This document shows positions 18,016 through 26,231 of a stretch of DNA of 64,000 nt, piece by piece. The translations under genes and the position numbers were made by a program. The first letter of the stretch is position 1; every line of letters starts with the position of its first letter. The notes under the pieces are model-generated. The model did no database searches. It saw only the letters and a program-made list of their open reading frames with translations, and was not told the DNA's origin. This DNA comes from Cohnella xylanilytica (GTDB lineage: Bacteria > Bacillota > Bacilli > Paenibacillales > Paenibacillaceae), in contig NZ_JACJVR010000015.1 of the NCBI RefSeq assembly GCF_014212175.1, positions 33,679 through 97,678 of the forward strand. The letters run 5' to 3'.

Positions 18016-18045
18016 AGGGAGGGCGCTGCCCTCCCTTGCTTGATA
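18016..18045 (+). terminator. Terminator after dagK
   Basis: Nine-base arms AGGGAGGGC / GCCCTCCCT with a three-base loop are followed by a T-rich stretch (TGCTTGATAGTGTTT). It lies 220 bases past the dagK stop. Confidence 0.6.
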
Positions 18046-18121
18046 GTGTTTCGCTCCGCAATCCCTTCCCGATCTCCCTGCCGCCACTTCCCCATCCCTC
18101 CGCCGACTTCGGAGCGGCCGC

Positions 18122-18194
18122 TAACGGAACTCGCGGACCTTATTGCAGCAGGGATACGGTTTTTCGGATTTTAACGGAACGGAGCGCTCTTATT
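18122..18194 (+). repeat. Two dispersed-type intergenic repeat units (TAACGGAAC...CTTATT)
   Basis: Units of 23 bp at 18122-18144 and 18172-18194, 50 bp apart, share TAACGGAAC at one end and CTTATT at the other, with variable middles. An inverted partial copy (CGTTCCGTTA) occurs near 18245. From memory, similar units are abundant between genes in Paenibacillaceae. The rest of 17797-18425 holds the terminator above and no supported gene. Confidence 0.7.
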
Positions 18195-18425
18195 GGGCGG
18201 CGGTAGGGCGATTAGGTTCGGATTGGAGACCCGTAACGTCTTCCCGTTCCGTTAGAATTCCGAATGAGGCTTCTCGGGCCGAACAGCGGCCGCCAGTTCC
18301 ATAAGGGCTGGTAGCGGGTGGACGGCGGGAGTACGATTTGCGGGCATTGGTTGGACATGCGCGAGCGTGTGTCGAAGGCAGGATCGGTATGCGAAAAGGC
18401 GAGAACGGAAAGAGGGTTAGGCGCA

Positions 18426-20030
18426 GTGGCACGTCAACAGAGAGGTTCATCCAAGCAGGGTCGGGGAGCGTCGGGTTCTTCGGATCGGAGAGAGGGGCGT
18501 CGGCCGGGCGGCGGCGGTATCGGCTCGTCCCGCGACTCGTCGCGGGGATCGGAGAAAAGCGGGCGGATAACCGGCGTTCCGGTCGAGGCGGGGCAGTCGG
18601 TCGAGCTTAGCATCGTCGGCTTGACGCATGAAGGCGAAGGGGTGGGCCGCGTCGAGGGCTACACCCTGTTCGTGCGCGGCGCCTTGCCCGGCGACCGGGT
18701 GCGCGCCGAAGTCGCGAGCATCGGCAAGTCGTTCGGCCGCGCGCGGATGACCGAGCTGCTCTCCGCCAGCGAAGACCGGCGGGCCGCGCCTTGCCCGATC
18801 TATGACAGCTGCGGCGGCTGCCAGCTCCAGCATTGGGACTATGCCGCCCAGCTTCGCTGGAAGCGCCAGCACGTCGCCGACAGCCTCGCGCGCATCGGCA
18901 AGCTGCCGGTCGCTCCGTTCGAAGCTTCGGCTTCGGCGGCAGACGGATCGGCTGCCGTTGGTGGGGATGCCACCGCCGCCGCGTCCGAACGAGCCCCCAT
19001 CGTCGTCCATCCCGTTATCGGCATGGAGGAGCCTTGGCGCTACCGCAACAAGGCCCAGGTTCCGATCGGCTCCAGCATAGCGGGCGGCCTGCTCATCGGC
19101 GGCTTCTTCGAGCAGGGCAGCCACGACATCGTCGACATGGACGCCTGCCTCATCCAGCAGGAGCCGAACGAAGAGACCGTTCGCGCCGTCAAGGAAACCG
19201 CCCGGTCTCTCGGCTACAGCTCGTACGACCGCGAGACCGGCCGCGGGCTGCTGCGCCATGTCGTCGTGCGCCATGCGGCCGCGACCGGCGAGCGGATGGT
19301 CGTGCTCGTGACGAACGGCCGCGACCTGCCGCACGAGGACGAGCTCGTGGCACTCATCCGCGAGCGCGTGCCCGGCGTCGCCAGCGTCTGTCAGAACGTG
19401 AACACGGCGCGCACGCCCGTCGTGTTCGGCGACGAGACCCGCGTCTTGTGGGGCAACGACGTCATCTACGACGACATCGGGGGCATCCGCTTCGCGATCT
19501 CCGCGCGCTCCTTCTTCCAGGTGAACCCGACGCAGACCGAGCGCTTGTACCGCGCCGCGGTGGAATACGCCGCCCTCACCGGCGAGGAGACGGTGGTCGA
19601 CGCCTATTGCGGCATCGGAACGATCACCTTGTTCCTCGCCAAGCACGCGCGCCGCGTCTATGGCGTCGAGATCGTCCCCGAAGCGATCGAGGACGCTCGC
19701 CGCAACGCCGCGCTGAACGGCATCGCCAACGCCGAATTCGCCGTCGGCGCCGCCGAAGACATCCTGCCGCGGTGGCAGGCAGCCGGGGTGTCGCCCGACG
19801 TCATCGTCGTCGACCCTCCCCGCAAGGGCTGCGACCCGCGCCTGCTCGACACGATGCTGCAGCTTCGCCCGCAGCGCATCGTCTACGTCTCGTGCAACCC
19901 GTCCACGCTGGCCCGCGACCTTCGCGTCCTGGAGGACGGCGGCTACCGCACGATCGAGGCCCAGCCGGTGGATATGTTCCCGCATACGGTGCATGTGGAG
20001 TGTTGCTCACTGTTGGTCAGGAAAGACTAA
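18426..20030 (+). CDS. rlmD: RlmD/RumA-type 23S rRNA (uracil-C5)-methyltransferase
   Basis: The enzyme transfers methyl from S-adenosylmethionine to C5 of a uridine in 23S rRNA. After a basic Gly/Arg/Ser-rich N-terminus comes a TRAM RNA-binding domain (ELSIVGLTHEGEGVGRVEG). The iron-sulfur cysteines CPIYDSCGGC plus a later Cys, the SAM site (VVDAYCGIGTITLFLA), VDPPRKGC and the nucleophile in VSCNPSTLARDL follow. Length is about 534 residues from the GTG at 18426, which has GAGGG upstream; earlier in-frame starts lack a site. A 20-residue Ala/Ser-rich insertion interrupts the region near residue 165. It is the last host gene before the AT-rich element. Confidence 0.92.
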   Translation: MARQQRGSSKQGRGASGSSDRREGRRPGGGGIGSSRDSSRGSEKSGRITGVPVEAGQSVELSIVGLTHEGEGVGRVEGYTLFVRGALPGDRVRAEVASIGKSFGRARMTELLSASEDRRAAPCPIYDSCGGCQLQHWDYAAQLRWKRQHVADSLARIGKLPVAPFEASASAADGSAAVGGDATAAASERAPIVVHPVIGMEEPWRYRNKAQVPIGSSIAGGLLIGGFFEQGSHDIVDMDACLIQQEPNEETVRAVKETARSLGYSSYDRETGRGLLRHVVVRHAAATGERMVVLVTNGRDLPHEDELVALIRERVPGVASVCQNVNTARTPVVFGDETRVLWGNDVIYDDIGGIRFAISARSFFQVNPTQTERLYRAAVEYAALTGEETVVDAYCGIGTITLFLAKHARRVYGVEIVPEAIEDARRNAALNGIANAEFAVGAAEDILPRWQAAGVSPDVIVVDPPRKGCDPRLLDTMLQLRPQRIVYVSCNPSTLARDLRVLEDGGYRTIEAQPVDMFPHTVHVECCSLLVRKD

Positions 20031-20059
20031 TAGTTGAGGTGTATTGGCGGAAATAGTAA

Positions 20060-20087
20060 AGAGGGGCGATACGCCCCTCTATTTTTC
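20060..20087 (+). terminator. Terminator of rlmD at the element border
   Basis: AGAGGGGCG and CGCCCCTCT form a nine-base stem with an ATA loop followed by ATTTTTCT. The base composition drops sharply just after it, so it marks the left edge of the mobile element. Confidence 0.88.
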
Positions 20088-20091
20088 TGCC

Positions 20092-20472
20092 CTAATATGT
20101 ACTGTCAGTCATGCAGTTAATGACGTAGACGTTAGCGGACTTTCCACCTCGCTTTATGTCTATTTGACTATGTACAGTAATCAAGCCCTCGTCATTGAAC
20201 TCTTTAAGGACACGTTGAACGGTTCTTTTCGATACATTGCTTTGCTCAGCTATCTCAGCTACCTTGAGCCAACAAACACCAAAATAGGTACGCGAATTAA
20301 GTTGCAGAGTATTGAGAACAGATTCCATTGACGAGGTAAGTTCATAAATTTCATAAATCTTGGAGATAGTTTGGTTAAGTTCTTCTTCGTTGTTAAAGGT
20401 TTGGTAGCGTCTATAATCATGCCAATACTTTTCTGTTCTTTTACGAAATAACCTAGGTTGTAAATTACTCAT
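20092..20472 (-). CDS. Winged-helix/HTH protein of phage or plasmid type
   Basis: The 126-residue protein carries a clear helix-turn-helix (LKVAEIAEQSNVSKRTVQRVLKEFNDEGLITVHSQ, residues about 68-104) followed by a wing with Lys/Gly residues. Proteins of this plan are found with phage or plasmid replication genes as DNA-binding regulators. AAAAAGGTAG stands before the ATG. It is the first gene inside the AT-rich element; its target is unknown. Confidence 0.75.
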   Translation of the reverse strand: MSNLQPRLFRKRTEKYWHDYRRYQTFNNEEELNQTISKIYEIYELTSSMESVLNTLQLNSRTYFGVCWLKVAEIAEQSNVSKRTVQRVLKEFNDEGLITVHSQIDIKRGGKSANVYVINCMTDSTY

Positions 20473-20754
20473 GACTACCTTTTTCCCTTTCTTTTTTAAG
20501 TAGTTTGAGTGTTTTGAAATTGATTATCGTTGTTATTGTACAAAGTATTGCTACTGCGATTGAAATAATAATGATTAATAGATTCAACATAATCACCCCT
20601 GAGTCAAGTTTTTCTATTCATCAAATACAGTATCACACACTTAGGAAAATGACAAATTCTGGATATTTACAATACGTTTTTTCTATTGTATAATACAGCT
20701 TTTTCATTTTAAGGGGACTCAAGAAGGAATAATGTGCGTCAAACACCATTTCAG

Positions 20755-20905
20755 AAAAATTTTGTGCGTAGCAGTCGAGGGTAAACTCTGCCGCACTAAC
20801 AAAAACCGATTCATTCGACACCCGGTAGGTCTAATTAGAAGCCCTTAAAGCCCCTTAGAGCAATTAAAAGAGCCGCCCATGTTTGGGTGGCTCTATGTTT
20901 ATTCT
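20755..20905. other. Conserved non-coding element A
   Basis: This stretch shares a core with element B at 24838-24975: 25 of 28 bases agree between 20761-20788 and 24846-24873, and both end in a hairpin with AGAGCCGCC / GGTGGCTCT arms. On the minus strand the hairpin at 20869-20894 is followed by TTTTAATT, so it can terminate the restriction gene. A short minus-strand frame exists, but the differences between A and B do not favour third codon positions. The rest of 20473-20965 has no supported gene. Confidence 0.65.
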
Positions 20906-20965
20906 TTGCCATTCTGTCAGTTTTACTGAATTAAGTTACCTCAATCATAGGTATTTGCCTTCAAC

Positions 20966-22720
20966 CTACCCCAAGAAACCATCAACTACTTTTTGAATTT
21001 CTCTCTTCCAAGCAGGAGCATGTGCATTTCTAGGAATTAAACATGTGTCCAGTACCCTTCTGAACTCTTTATTGTCATAGCGGTTCGTAACATATTTTTC
21101 CATCATTAAAATGAATTGCTTTAGTGTAATCGGTACAATGTTAATGAAATCTGGTTCGTCTCCTGTGTACCAAACGCCAACACGGAATGTTTCTGCTGTA
21201 TTATTATCAATGGAACGTGCTAAGAACAATCCGTAAACAGGTTTTCCACTTGCCGCGGCGACCTTTGCTTTTTCTTTTGCAACGTGCCTACGGACTGGTT
21301 CGCCTTCTGCGGCTTCTTGGCGTGATGAAGTTGTTAGAGTTACCTCCACTACCAGAACATAGTCCTCAAATTCGAATATCAAATCGGGACCGCCACCGGG
21401 GGCACAACCTAACGGGAAAAAGTCTTGGTCAACCTTAAATCTCCTTGCTTCATGCGGTTTGTTTACAAGTTGATTAATAGCTAGAAACGCTCTCCATACC
21501 GCCCATTCCAAGTATGCAGGTTCGTCTTCAATATCAATATCATACGTTTCTTCATCAATCGGTTGCTTATCAATCTTTTTGAGATAAGCAATAATTTCCT
21601 TTACTTGTTCCTCTTCATCTTGTTGGGACGCATAATTCTTTTCTAGGACTTGTTGGTATAATACCTCAAGTCTAAGTCGTACTTGATTCAAATCAGCAAC
21701 TTCTTGCGTCTCTGGTATAGTCGGTACTAATGCTTCATCCATACCGGAGTCAATGAGAAGTTGACGGAATCTAACGATTTCTTCTCTAGCCGTAATTTCA
21801 TTATCAGTTGGAAGTTGAGAACCGTTCCAAAGACGAGTTAGATATTCTTTGCCGTTTTCTTTACCGATAATCCGACGGTCAACTGAAATGATTGCGTTGA
21901 TTATTGGTAACTTTTTATCACTAAGAATAAGCCGTTTTCCCTTTAATGAGACAAGTCCCGTTAATCGTGGGTATCTGAAATTCACGTCAGCGTAATCCTT
22001 TAGCGAATCCCTTTGTAAACCAACACTAGCGGCAATACGTTCTAACAAGGCGTTATCCACTCTACGTTTTGCAACTCTACCTGTGACCGCATTTCTTTCG
22101 GCTCTAAATTCAAGGATTTTTTCAACAACTTCATCAACAGACTTGTGGTCTCGATAAATTTGCACTATCCCCATTTCAACTTTGCTTAAGCCTTCCGAGT
22201 TTTCAAGTGAACCCAACCTTTGAAGCACTTGTAAGATAAAAATAAATGGGTTAAAACTTTCTTCGCCGTTAGTCGGTTCAATCACAGAAGGAATCTCATA
22301 TGCAAGTAATGCTCTTAGCATACATTCTTGTTGTTCCTGAACTGTTTCGGCGTTTATCATTCTTTGACCACTTGGCGTAATCTCATAAGCGCGACCAGTC
22401 AACCCGTACTCTGGATTTTCAGCCACAACTTCTAAAATTGCAGGGTCTTTTTCGTCCGGTCTTAAATCTCTTTTGAATTTATGCGTGATAAATCCAAGTT
22501 GAGATAAGCAGGAACGCCATTTACGTCCCATATCGCTGTAATCTCTCTGCTTGTTTGCAATTTCAATAACGCCTGCTCTATCAAGTTCATCAGCAAATAA
22601 ACGCTCTTGCGATTTACCGATGATATTACCGTTTAACGTATTCTTAAGTACAATCAAACCTTCACGTATTCGTAAAGGATTTCTTACAGTTGTATTACCA
22701 AAATGCCACGGAGAACTCAT
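20966..22720 (-). CDS. AlwI-like type II restriction endonuclease
   Basis: The 584-residue protein begins SSPWHFGNTTVRNPLRIREG, which I recognise from the AlwI/N.BstNBI-like type IIS endonucleases (sites of the GGATC/GAGTC kind). A PD-(D/E)xK-like core is visible: PGGGPD with Asp446, then a strand with Glu459 in LVVEVT. Such enzymes cut unmodified foreign DNA a few bases outside the asymmetric site. The ATG at 22720 is preferred to the GTG three codons earlier because GAGG is spaced properly from it. It follows the methyltransferase gene by 21 bp in one operon. The recognition sequence is inferred from family only. Confidence 0.85.
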   Translation of the reverse strand: MSSPWHFGNTTVRNPLRIREGLIVLKNTLNGNIIGKSQERLFADELDRAGVIEIANKQRDYSDMGRKWRSCLSQLGFITHKFKRDLRPDEKDPAILEVVAENPEYGLTGRAYEITPSGQRMINAETVQEQQECMLRALLAYEIPSVIEPTNGEESFNPFIFILQVLQRLGSLENSEGLSKVEMGIVQIYRDHKSVDEVVEKILEFRAERNAVTGRVAKRRVDNALLERIAASVGLQRDSLKDYADVNFRYPRLTGLVSLKGKRLILSDKKLPIINAIISVDRRIIGKENGKEYLTRLWNGSQLPTDNEITAREEIVRFRQLLIDSGMDEALVPTIPETQEVADLNQVRLRLEVLYQQVLEKNYASQQDEEEQVKEIIAYLKKIDKQPIDEETYDIDIEDEPAYLEWAVWRAFLAINQLVNKPHEARRFKVDQDFFPLGCAPGGGPDLIFEFEDYVLVVEVTLTTSSRQEAAEGEPVRRHVAKEKAKVAAASGKPVYGLFLARSIDNNTAETFRVGVWYTGDEPDFINIVPITLKQFILMMEKYVTNRYDNKEFRRVLDTCLIPRNAHAPAWKREIQKVVDGFLG

Positions 22721-22741
22721 ACGGCACACCTCGACAATTGT

Positions 22742-24646
22742 TTAGTATCCGACAAAAATGTACTCTTGTACTTCATTGTTGTTGTCGTCAACTTTATGAC
22801 CTTGATTTCCAAACGAATATCTATGGTCAATCTGGTTGACTTCAACTTTATCTTTATATTTACAAAGAAGTTCAATCATTTCTTCCATTGAAGGGAACGC
22901 ATTTGAAGAATAGGAAACCATTATGATGCTATCCTTGTGTTTAGCAAATAACTTGTCAAATGCATCGTAAGCACCGACCTTTGTTCCAAAAGGCGTAGGA
23001 TACTTCTTGAATTTTTTGGTTTTTGTATCCTGTTGGATTTCCAAACCTTCCCACCGTTTCGATAGCCCTTCAACAAAATGATAGCGTCTCGTGTACTCGT
23101 TATCACTCAACGGGCTGTAATACGGTGGGTCGATATAAACTAAATCAGCGTGTCGTCTAAGTTCCATAGTATCCCTATTAGTGGATATGTTTTGTTTGCC
23201 GTTATCAAATACTGCATTATTGTACGCTTCAACGGATTCAAGGAAATGTTCTTTCAAACTTTTTTGTAAATCCTTACGTCCATCATCATATCGATACCCG
23301 ACGTAAGTAAAAATCCCCCTAGGTCTTCGTTTCAAGCAAGCACGAGTTAAAGCCGCGATTGCCAACGCTCTTTTATAAGGGTCTTGCAACTTTTCAATTC
23401 GTGCTCTCAAATCGTCTATGAAAATGTTTTCTTCGTCAGAAAAATAAAGACCCTTGAATGTTTCATAAACAAATCCATTACCGTCGCCTTCTTTTAGCAA
23501 GAAATTGACGTCTTTTTCGTCTAGGGTAACGGAATTGTTTTCAACTATCGCTTTTGTTACGTTAGCAGAAAACGTCATAAAGTCATTCGAATAAACGGTT
23601 TTACCTTTCGTCTTAAACATGTAGCTTACTACGCCACTACCACTAAATGCGTCCAACACCGAATCGAATCGGAACTGAGAAGCAATATCCCAAATACTAT
23701 CAAGTAAATTGTTCTTACTGCCCATATATCTTGTGCCGGGGAATCGGTCTAACTGCGTATTTGGAATTTCCGGTTTTACAACCTTGAAACTCCTTCTACG
23801 TGGTTGTGCCACTACCAATACGTCTTGTCCGTCACGTTTACTTGCATCCGAATTGATATAACGCTTCGTCTTGTGAACTTCAATTTTGTAATCACGGTAT
23901 AACTCGTAAACTAATGGATGATTCGAGTTAGTCAGAACAACCGTACAACCCAATTCGTAAAGTCGATGAACTTCATTTGCTAATGCAACGTGGTCTTCTT
24001 CGTAAAAGAACTCCTTCGTATAACGTTTGAAATCCGAATAAGTAGAAATCGGAAGGTAAGGAGGGTCTAAATAAATGAAATCATCCGGTTCGGCGTAGTT
24101 GTTCAGAACTTCCAAATAATCGCCTTCAACGATTGTGGTATCAAATAACGCAGAACTTGCCGCTTTAAGCCCCTCAACATCACAGAAATTAGGGTTCTTG
24201 TATTTGCCAAATGGAACATTGAACTGACCTTTTTTATTTACACGGTATAGCCCGTTAAAGCAAGTTTTATTCAAGAATAGGGTTCTTGCCGCACGTTCAA
24301 TATGGCTTAAATGCGTCGGGTCTTGGCTTCGAATGGAGTAGAAAAATTCCTCTTCATTTACAAAACCCCCAAGACATTCGATTAGTTCATTAACATTATC
24401 CCGAACAGTTTTATACAAGTTTACTAAATCGGGGTTAGTATCTGATATAACTGCGTTATCCGGTTGCAAGCCAAAGAACATCGCGCCCCCACCGAAAAAA
24501 GGTTCAATGTATTTGTTGAATTTATTCGGAACATGCCGTGCAATTTCATTCCAAAGTTGTTGCTTTCCGCCTGCCCATTTTAATATTGGTTTGGCTATCG
24601 GTTTTTCAATCTGCTGAATAAGTAATTGTTGTTTCGGGACAGCCAT
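22742..24646 (-). CDS. Fused double Dam-type adenine-N6 DNA methyltransferase
   Basis: The 634-residue protein contains two D12-class m6A methyltransferase domains. The first (residues about 15-270) has the SAM motif KWAGGKQQL...EPFFGGGAMFF and catalytic DPPY at about 193. The second (about 300-634) has FPGTRYMGSKNNLL, DAFSGSGVVS and DPPY at about 505. Two domains fit an asymmetric site in which each strand is methylated separately, as in M.FokI. It protects host DNA from the co-encoded AlwI-like endonuclease. The gene is upstream of the nuclease, so the methylase is made first. AAGGTGG precedes the ATG. Confidence 0.93.
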   Translation of the reverse strand: MAVPKQQLLIQQIEKPIAKPILKWAGGKQQLWNEIARHVPNKFNKYIEPFFGGGAMFFGLQPDNAVISDTNPDLVNLYKTVRDNVNELIECLGGFVNEEEFFYSIRSQDPTHLSHIERAARTLFLNKTCFNGLYRVNKKGQFNVPFGKYKNPNFCDVEGLKAASSALFDTTIVEGDYLEVLNNYAEPDDFIYLDPPYLPISTYSDFKRYTKEFFYEEDHVALANEVHRLYELGCTVVLTNSNHPLVYELYRDYKIEVHKTKRYINSDASKRDGQDVLVVAQPRRRSFKVVKPEIPNTQLDRFPGTRYMGSKNNLLDSIWDIASQFRFDSVLDAFSGSGVVSYMFKTKGKTVYSNDFMTFSANVTKAIVENNSVTLDEKDVNFLLKEGDGNGFVYETFKGLYFSDEENIFIDDLRARIEKLQDPYKRALAIAALTRACLKRRPRGIFTYVGYRYDDGRKDLQKSLKEHFLESVEAYNNAVFDNGKQNISTNRDTMELRRHADLVYIDPPYYSPLSDNEYTRRYHFVEGLSKRWEGLEIQQDTKTKKFKKYPTPFGTKVGAYDAFDKLFAKHKDSIIMVSYSSNAFPSMEEMIELLCKYKDKVEVNQIDHRYSFGNQGHKVDDNNNEVQEYIFVGY

Positions 24647-24837
24647 TATTTATTACCACCTTTATATTCATTCCGTACCGCACTCACAAAATCTATTCTA
24701 TCACTTGTAAACATCAACTAGAATCCGAACAAACAAACTTTTTTTAAACTCCGTAAATAAATCAATATAACACTTTGAAAATAAGTATGCAAATAAGTAA
24801 GTCGCCTTATAAGCCCCTGTACGTACAACGTCGATTC

Positions 24838-24975
24838 AAAAAAAATTTGTACGGAGCAGACGAGGGTAAACTCAGGCAAGTCAACCAGAAGCGAATCACT
24901 AGGCACTGGGTGGGGTCTATAATCCGCCCTAGAAGCTGAACAGAGCCGCCTTCTTACTTCCGGGTGGCTCTGCAT
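24838..24975. other. Conserved non-coding element B
   Basis: Paralogue of element A in the same orientation, on the other side of the restriction-modification pair. The core 24846-24873 and the hairpin 24942-24971 are shared. It lies between the methylase promoter region and the 3' end of the resolvase gene. Function unknown; structured RNA, a recombination site or a shared 3' flank are all possible. Confidence 0.65.
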
Positions 24976-25007
24976 AGCTTTGACCGTATAAAGCCGCTCA
25001 ACGGCTC

Positions 25008-25589
25008 TCAGACTGTTTCAGTCACTTGTGTTACTTCTTGCTTTCTCCGATTGAGTTCGCGATAAAGTGACCCCTTACTTACACCTGTCATTTCCTCAAT
25101 TTGTGTTACCGTAAATTCTCCGCTCGCGTGTAGCTTGATTGCTTTGTCTAGCTTCTTCTTATCCGTCATAGGGCGACCGCCCTTACGTCCACGTGCTCTA
25201 GCGGCTTCTAGTCCTGCTACTGTACGTTCATGGATGATTGATTTCTCGAACTCTGCAAAGACAGCCATCATGCCGAACATTGCCTTTCCTGCCGCTGTAG
25301 AAGTATCTATGTTATCGGAAAGGCTTACGAACTCAACGCCTTTCTTTTTAAGTAGGTCAAGTGTTGCTATTAGCTTTAGTGTCGAACGTGCTAAGCGGTC
25401 AAGTTTGTAAACAATGAAAGTGTCACCTTCACGAAGCATGTCGATAGCCTTTTCAAGTTCGGGGCGGTCATCTTTTCCGCCGCTTGCTTTCTCTGTGAAT
25501 ATTCGGTCATAACCGAACTTTGCCAATGCGTCCATTTGCGAATCGAGTGACTGGTCAGCGGTAGATACCCTTGCGTAAGCTATTCTCAT
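25008..25589 (-). CDS. Small serine recombinase (resolvase/invertase)
   Basis: The 193-residue protein is a full-length member of the Hin/TnpR family. The catalytic Ser is in YARVSTADQSLDSQ, the conserved Arg residues in VYKLDRLARSTLKL and FEKSIIHERT, and a C-terminal helix-turn-helix (FTVTQIEEMTGVSKGSLYREL) binds the res or inversion site. It would resolve multimers or cointegrates, or invert DNA. A set of dyads lies directly upstream at 25607-25750 and could be its site. CTCTCGTT-rich upstream sequence has a GAGGAACGAGAG-type binding site on the minus strand. Confidence 0.93.
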   Translation of the reverse strand: MRIAYARVSTADQSLDSQMDALAKFGYDRIFTEKASGGKDDRPELEKAIDMLREGDTFIVYKLDRLARSTLKLIATLDLLKKKGVEFVSLSDNIDTSTAAGKAMFGMMAVFAEFEKSIIHERTVAGLEAARARGRKGGRPMTDKKKLDKAIKLHASGEFTVTQIEEMTGVSKGSLYRELNRRKQEVTQVTETV

Positions 25590-25606
25590 ATTTCTCTCGT
25601 TCCTCT

Positions 25607-25750
25607 CGTTTATGTATCTTTAATAAGATTGTATCATAAACGTACTATTTCGTAAATTAGATTTCGAAACGAGTTTCGTAACCGATATTCTTACATAATT
25701 GCCTTGAAAACAGACACAATGTGGACTGTTCCATAAACAATCGTTTACGT
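25607..25750. promoter_or_regulatory. Candidate res site for the resolvase
   Basis: Three dyads occur upstream of the resolvase: CGTTTATG ... CATAAACG spanning 25607-25642 (36 bp), a TTTCGAAACGAGTTTCG region near 25663-25680, and ATAAAC AATC GTTTAC near 25733-25748. Three inverted subsites next to the gene are the usual layout of a res site. Confidence 0.5.
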
Positions 25751-25768
25751 ACCATGATTTTGAATTGA

Positions 25769-25972
25769 GTGGAAGTTAAAGAGGGGGCGAGAGCAGTATT
25801 CCTACGGGTACTGTTCCCGAAGGGGGCGGAATCATCACAATTAGAGGTGAAACCTAACTTTGTCTGTCCTTTTACTGGTAAACGTTTTGGGTCAATGAAA
25901 GCCTTGATAAAGGCGGCTGTGTCGCACTTGGTGAAATCAGAGCAGAGGAGAATGGAGAATGTAAAGAAGTGA
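25769..25972 (+). CDS. Possible small basic protein
   Basis: A 67-codon frame starts at a GTG and encodes a Lys-rich peptide with VCPFTGKRFGSMKALIKAAVSHLVKSEQRR in its second half, which looks like a real helical segment. The binding site before the GTG is poor and the true start may be later. I recognise no family. The 2:1 bias of codons is not informative at this length. Confidence 0.35.
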   Translation: MEVKEGARAVFLRVLFPKGAESSQLEVKPNFVCPFTGKRFGSMKALIKAAVSHLVKSEQRRMENVKK

Positions 25973-26162
25973 TGGTAAAGCTTTACTTCAATTCAGCCGC
26001 CGTTACTTAACTGCCAACGATATTCAACTGTCTTGCTGTACTACTTCTTCTCAGTTCATTCTCTATTCTTATAAGGTAAGTTATTAGGGGAGCAAAATGC
26101 CTAGGTTTTACCTAGGGAAAATGAGTATGAAAGGGAAATATATTTCCTTGAATCTCCTATTT

Positions 26163-26225
26163 GAGGGAAAATAAATTCCATGTACAGGGAAATATTTTTC
26201 CTTGTGTATGGAATTTATTTTCCTC
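26163..26225. repeat. Long near-perfect hairpin
   Basis: A 63-base inverted repeat has outer arms GAGGGAAAATAAATTCCAT / ATGGAATTTATTTTCCTC (one bulged base) and an inner pair GGGAAA / TTTCC. It starts seven bases after the stop of the replication-like gene (minus strand). It may be a bidirectional terminator or a replication structure. The stretch 25973-26231 otherwise holds short palindromes such as CCTAGGTTTTACCTAGG and no gene. Confidence 0.8.
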
Positions 26226-26231
26226 TACTGA

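Noticed and set aside
20633..20821. Small minus-strand protein in element A
   Set aside because: The match to element B is not third-position biased and no binding site stands before it, so a non-coding element is more likely.
24718..24975. Small minus-strand protein in element B
   Set aside because: Same reasoning as for element A; the frame also runs through a hairpin.
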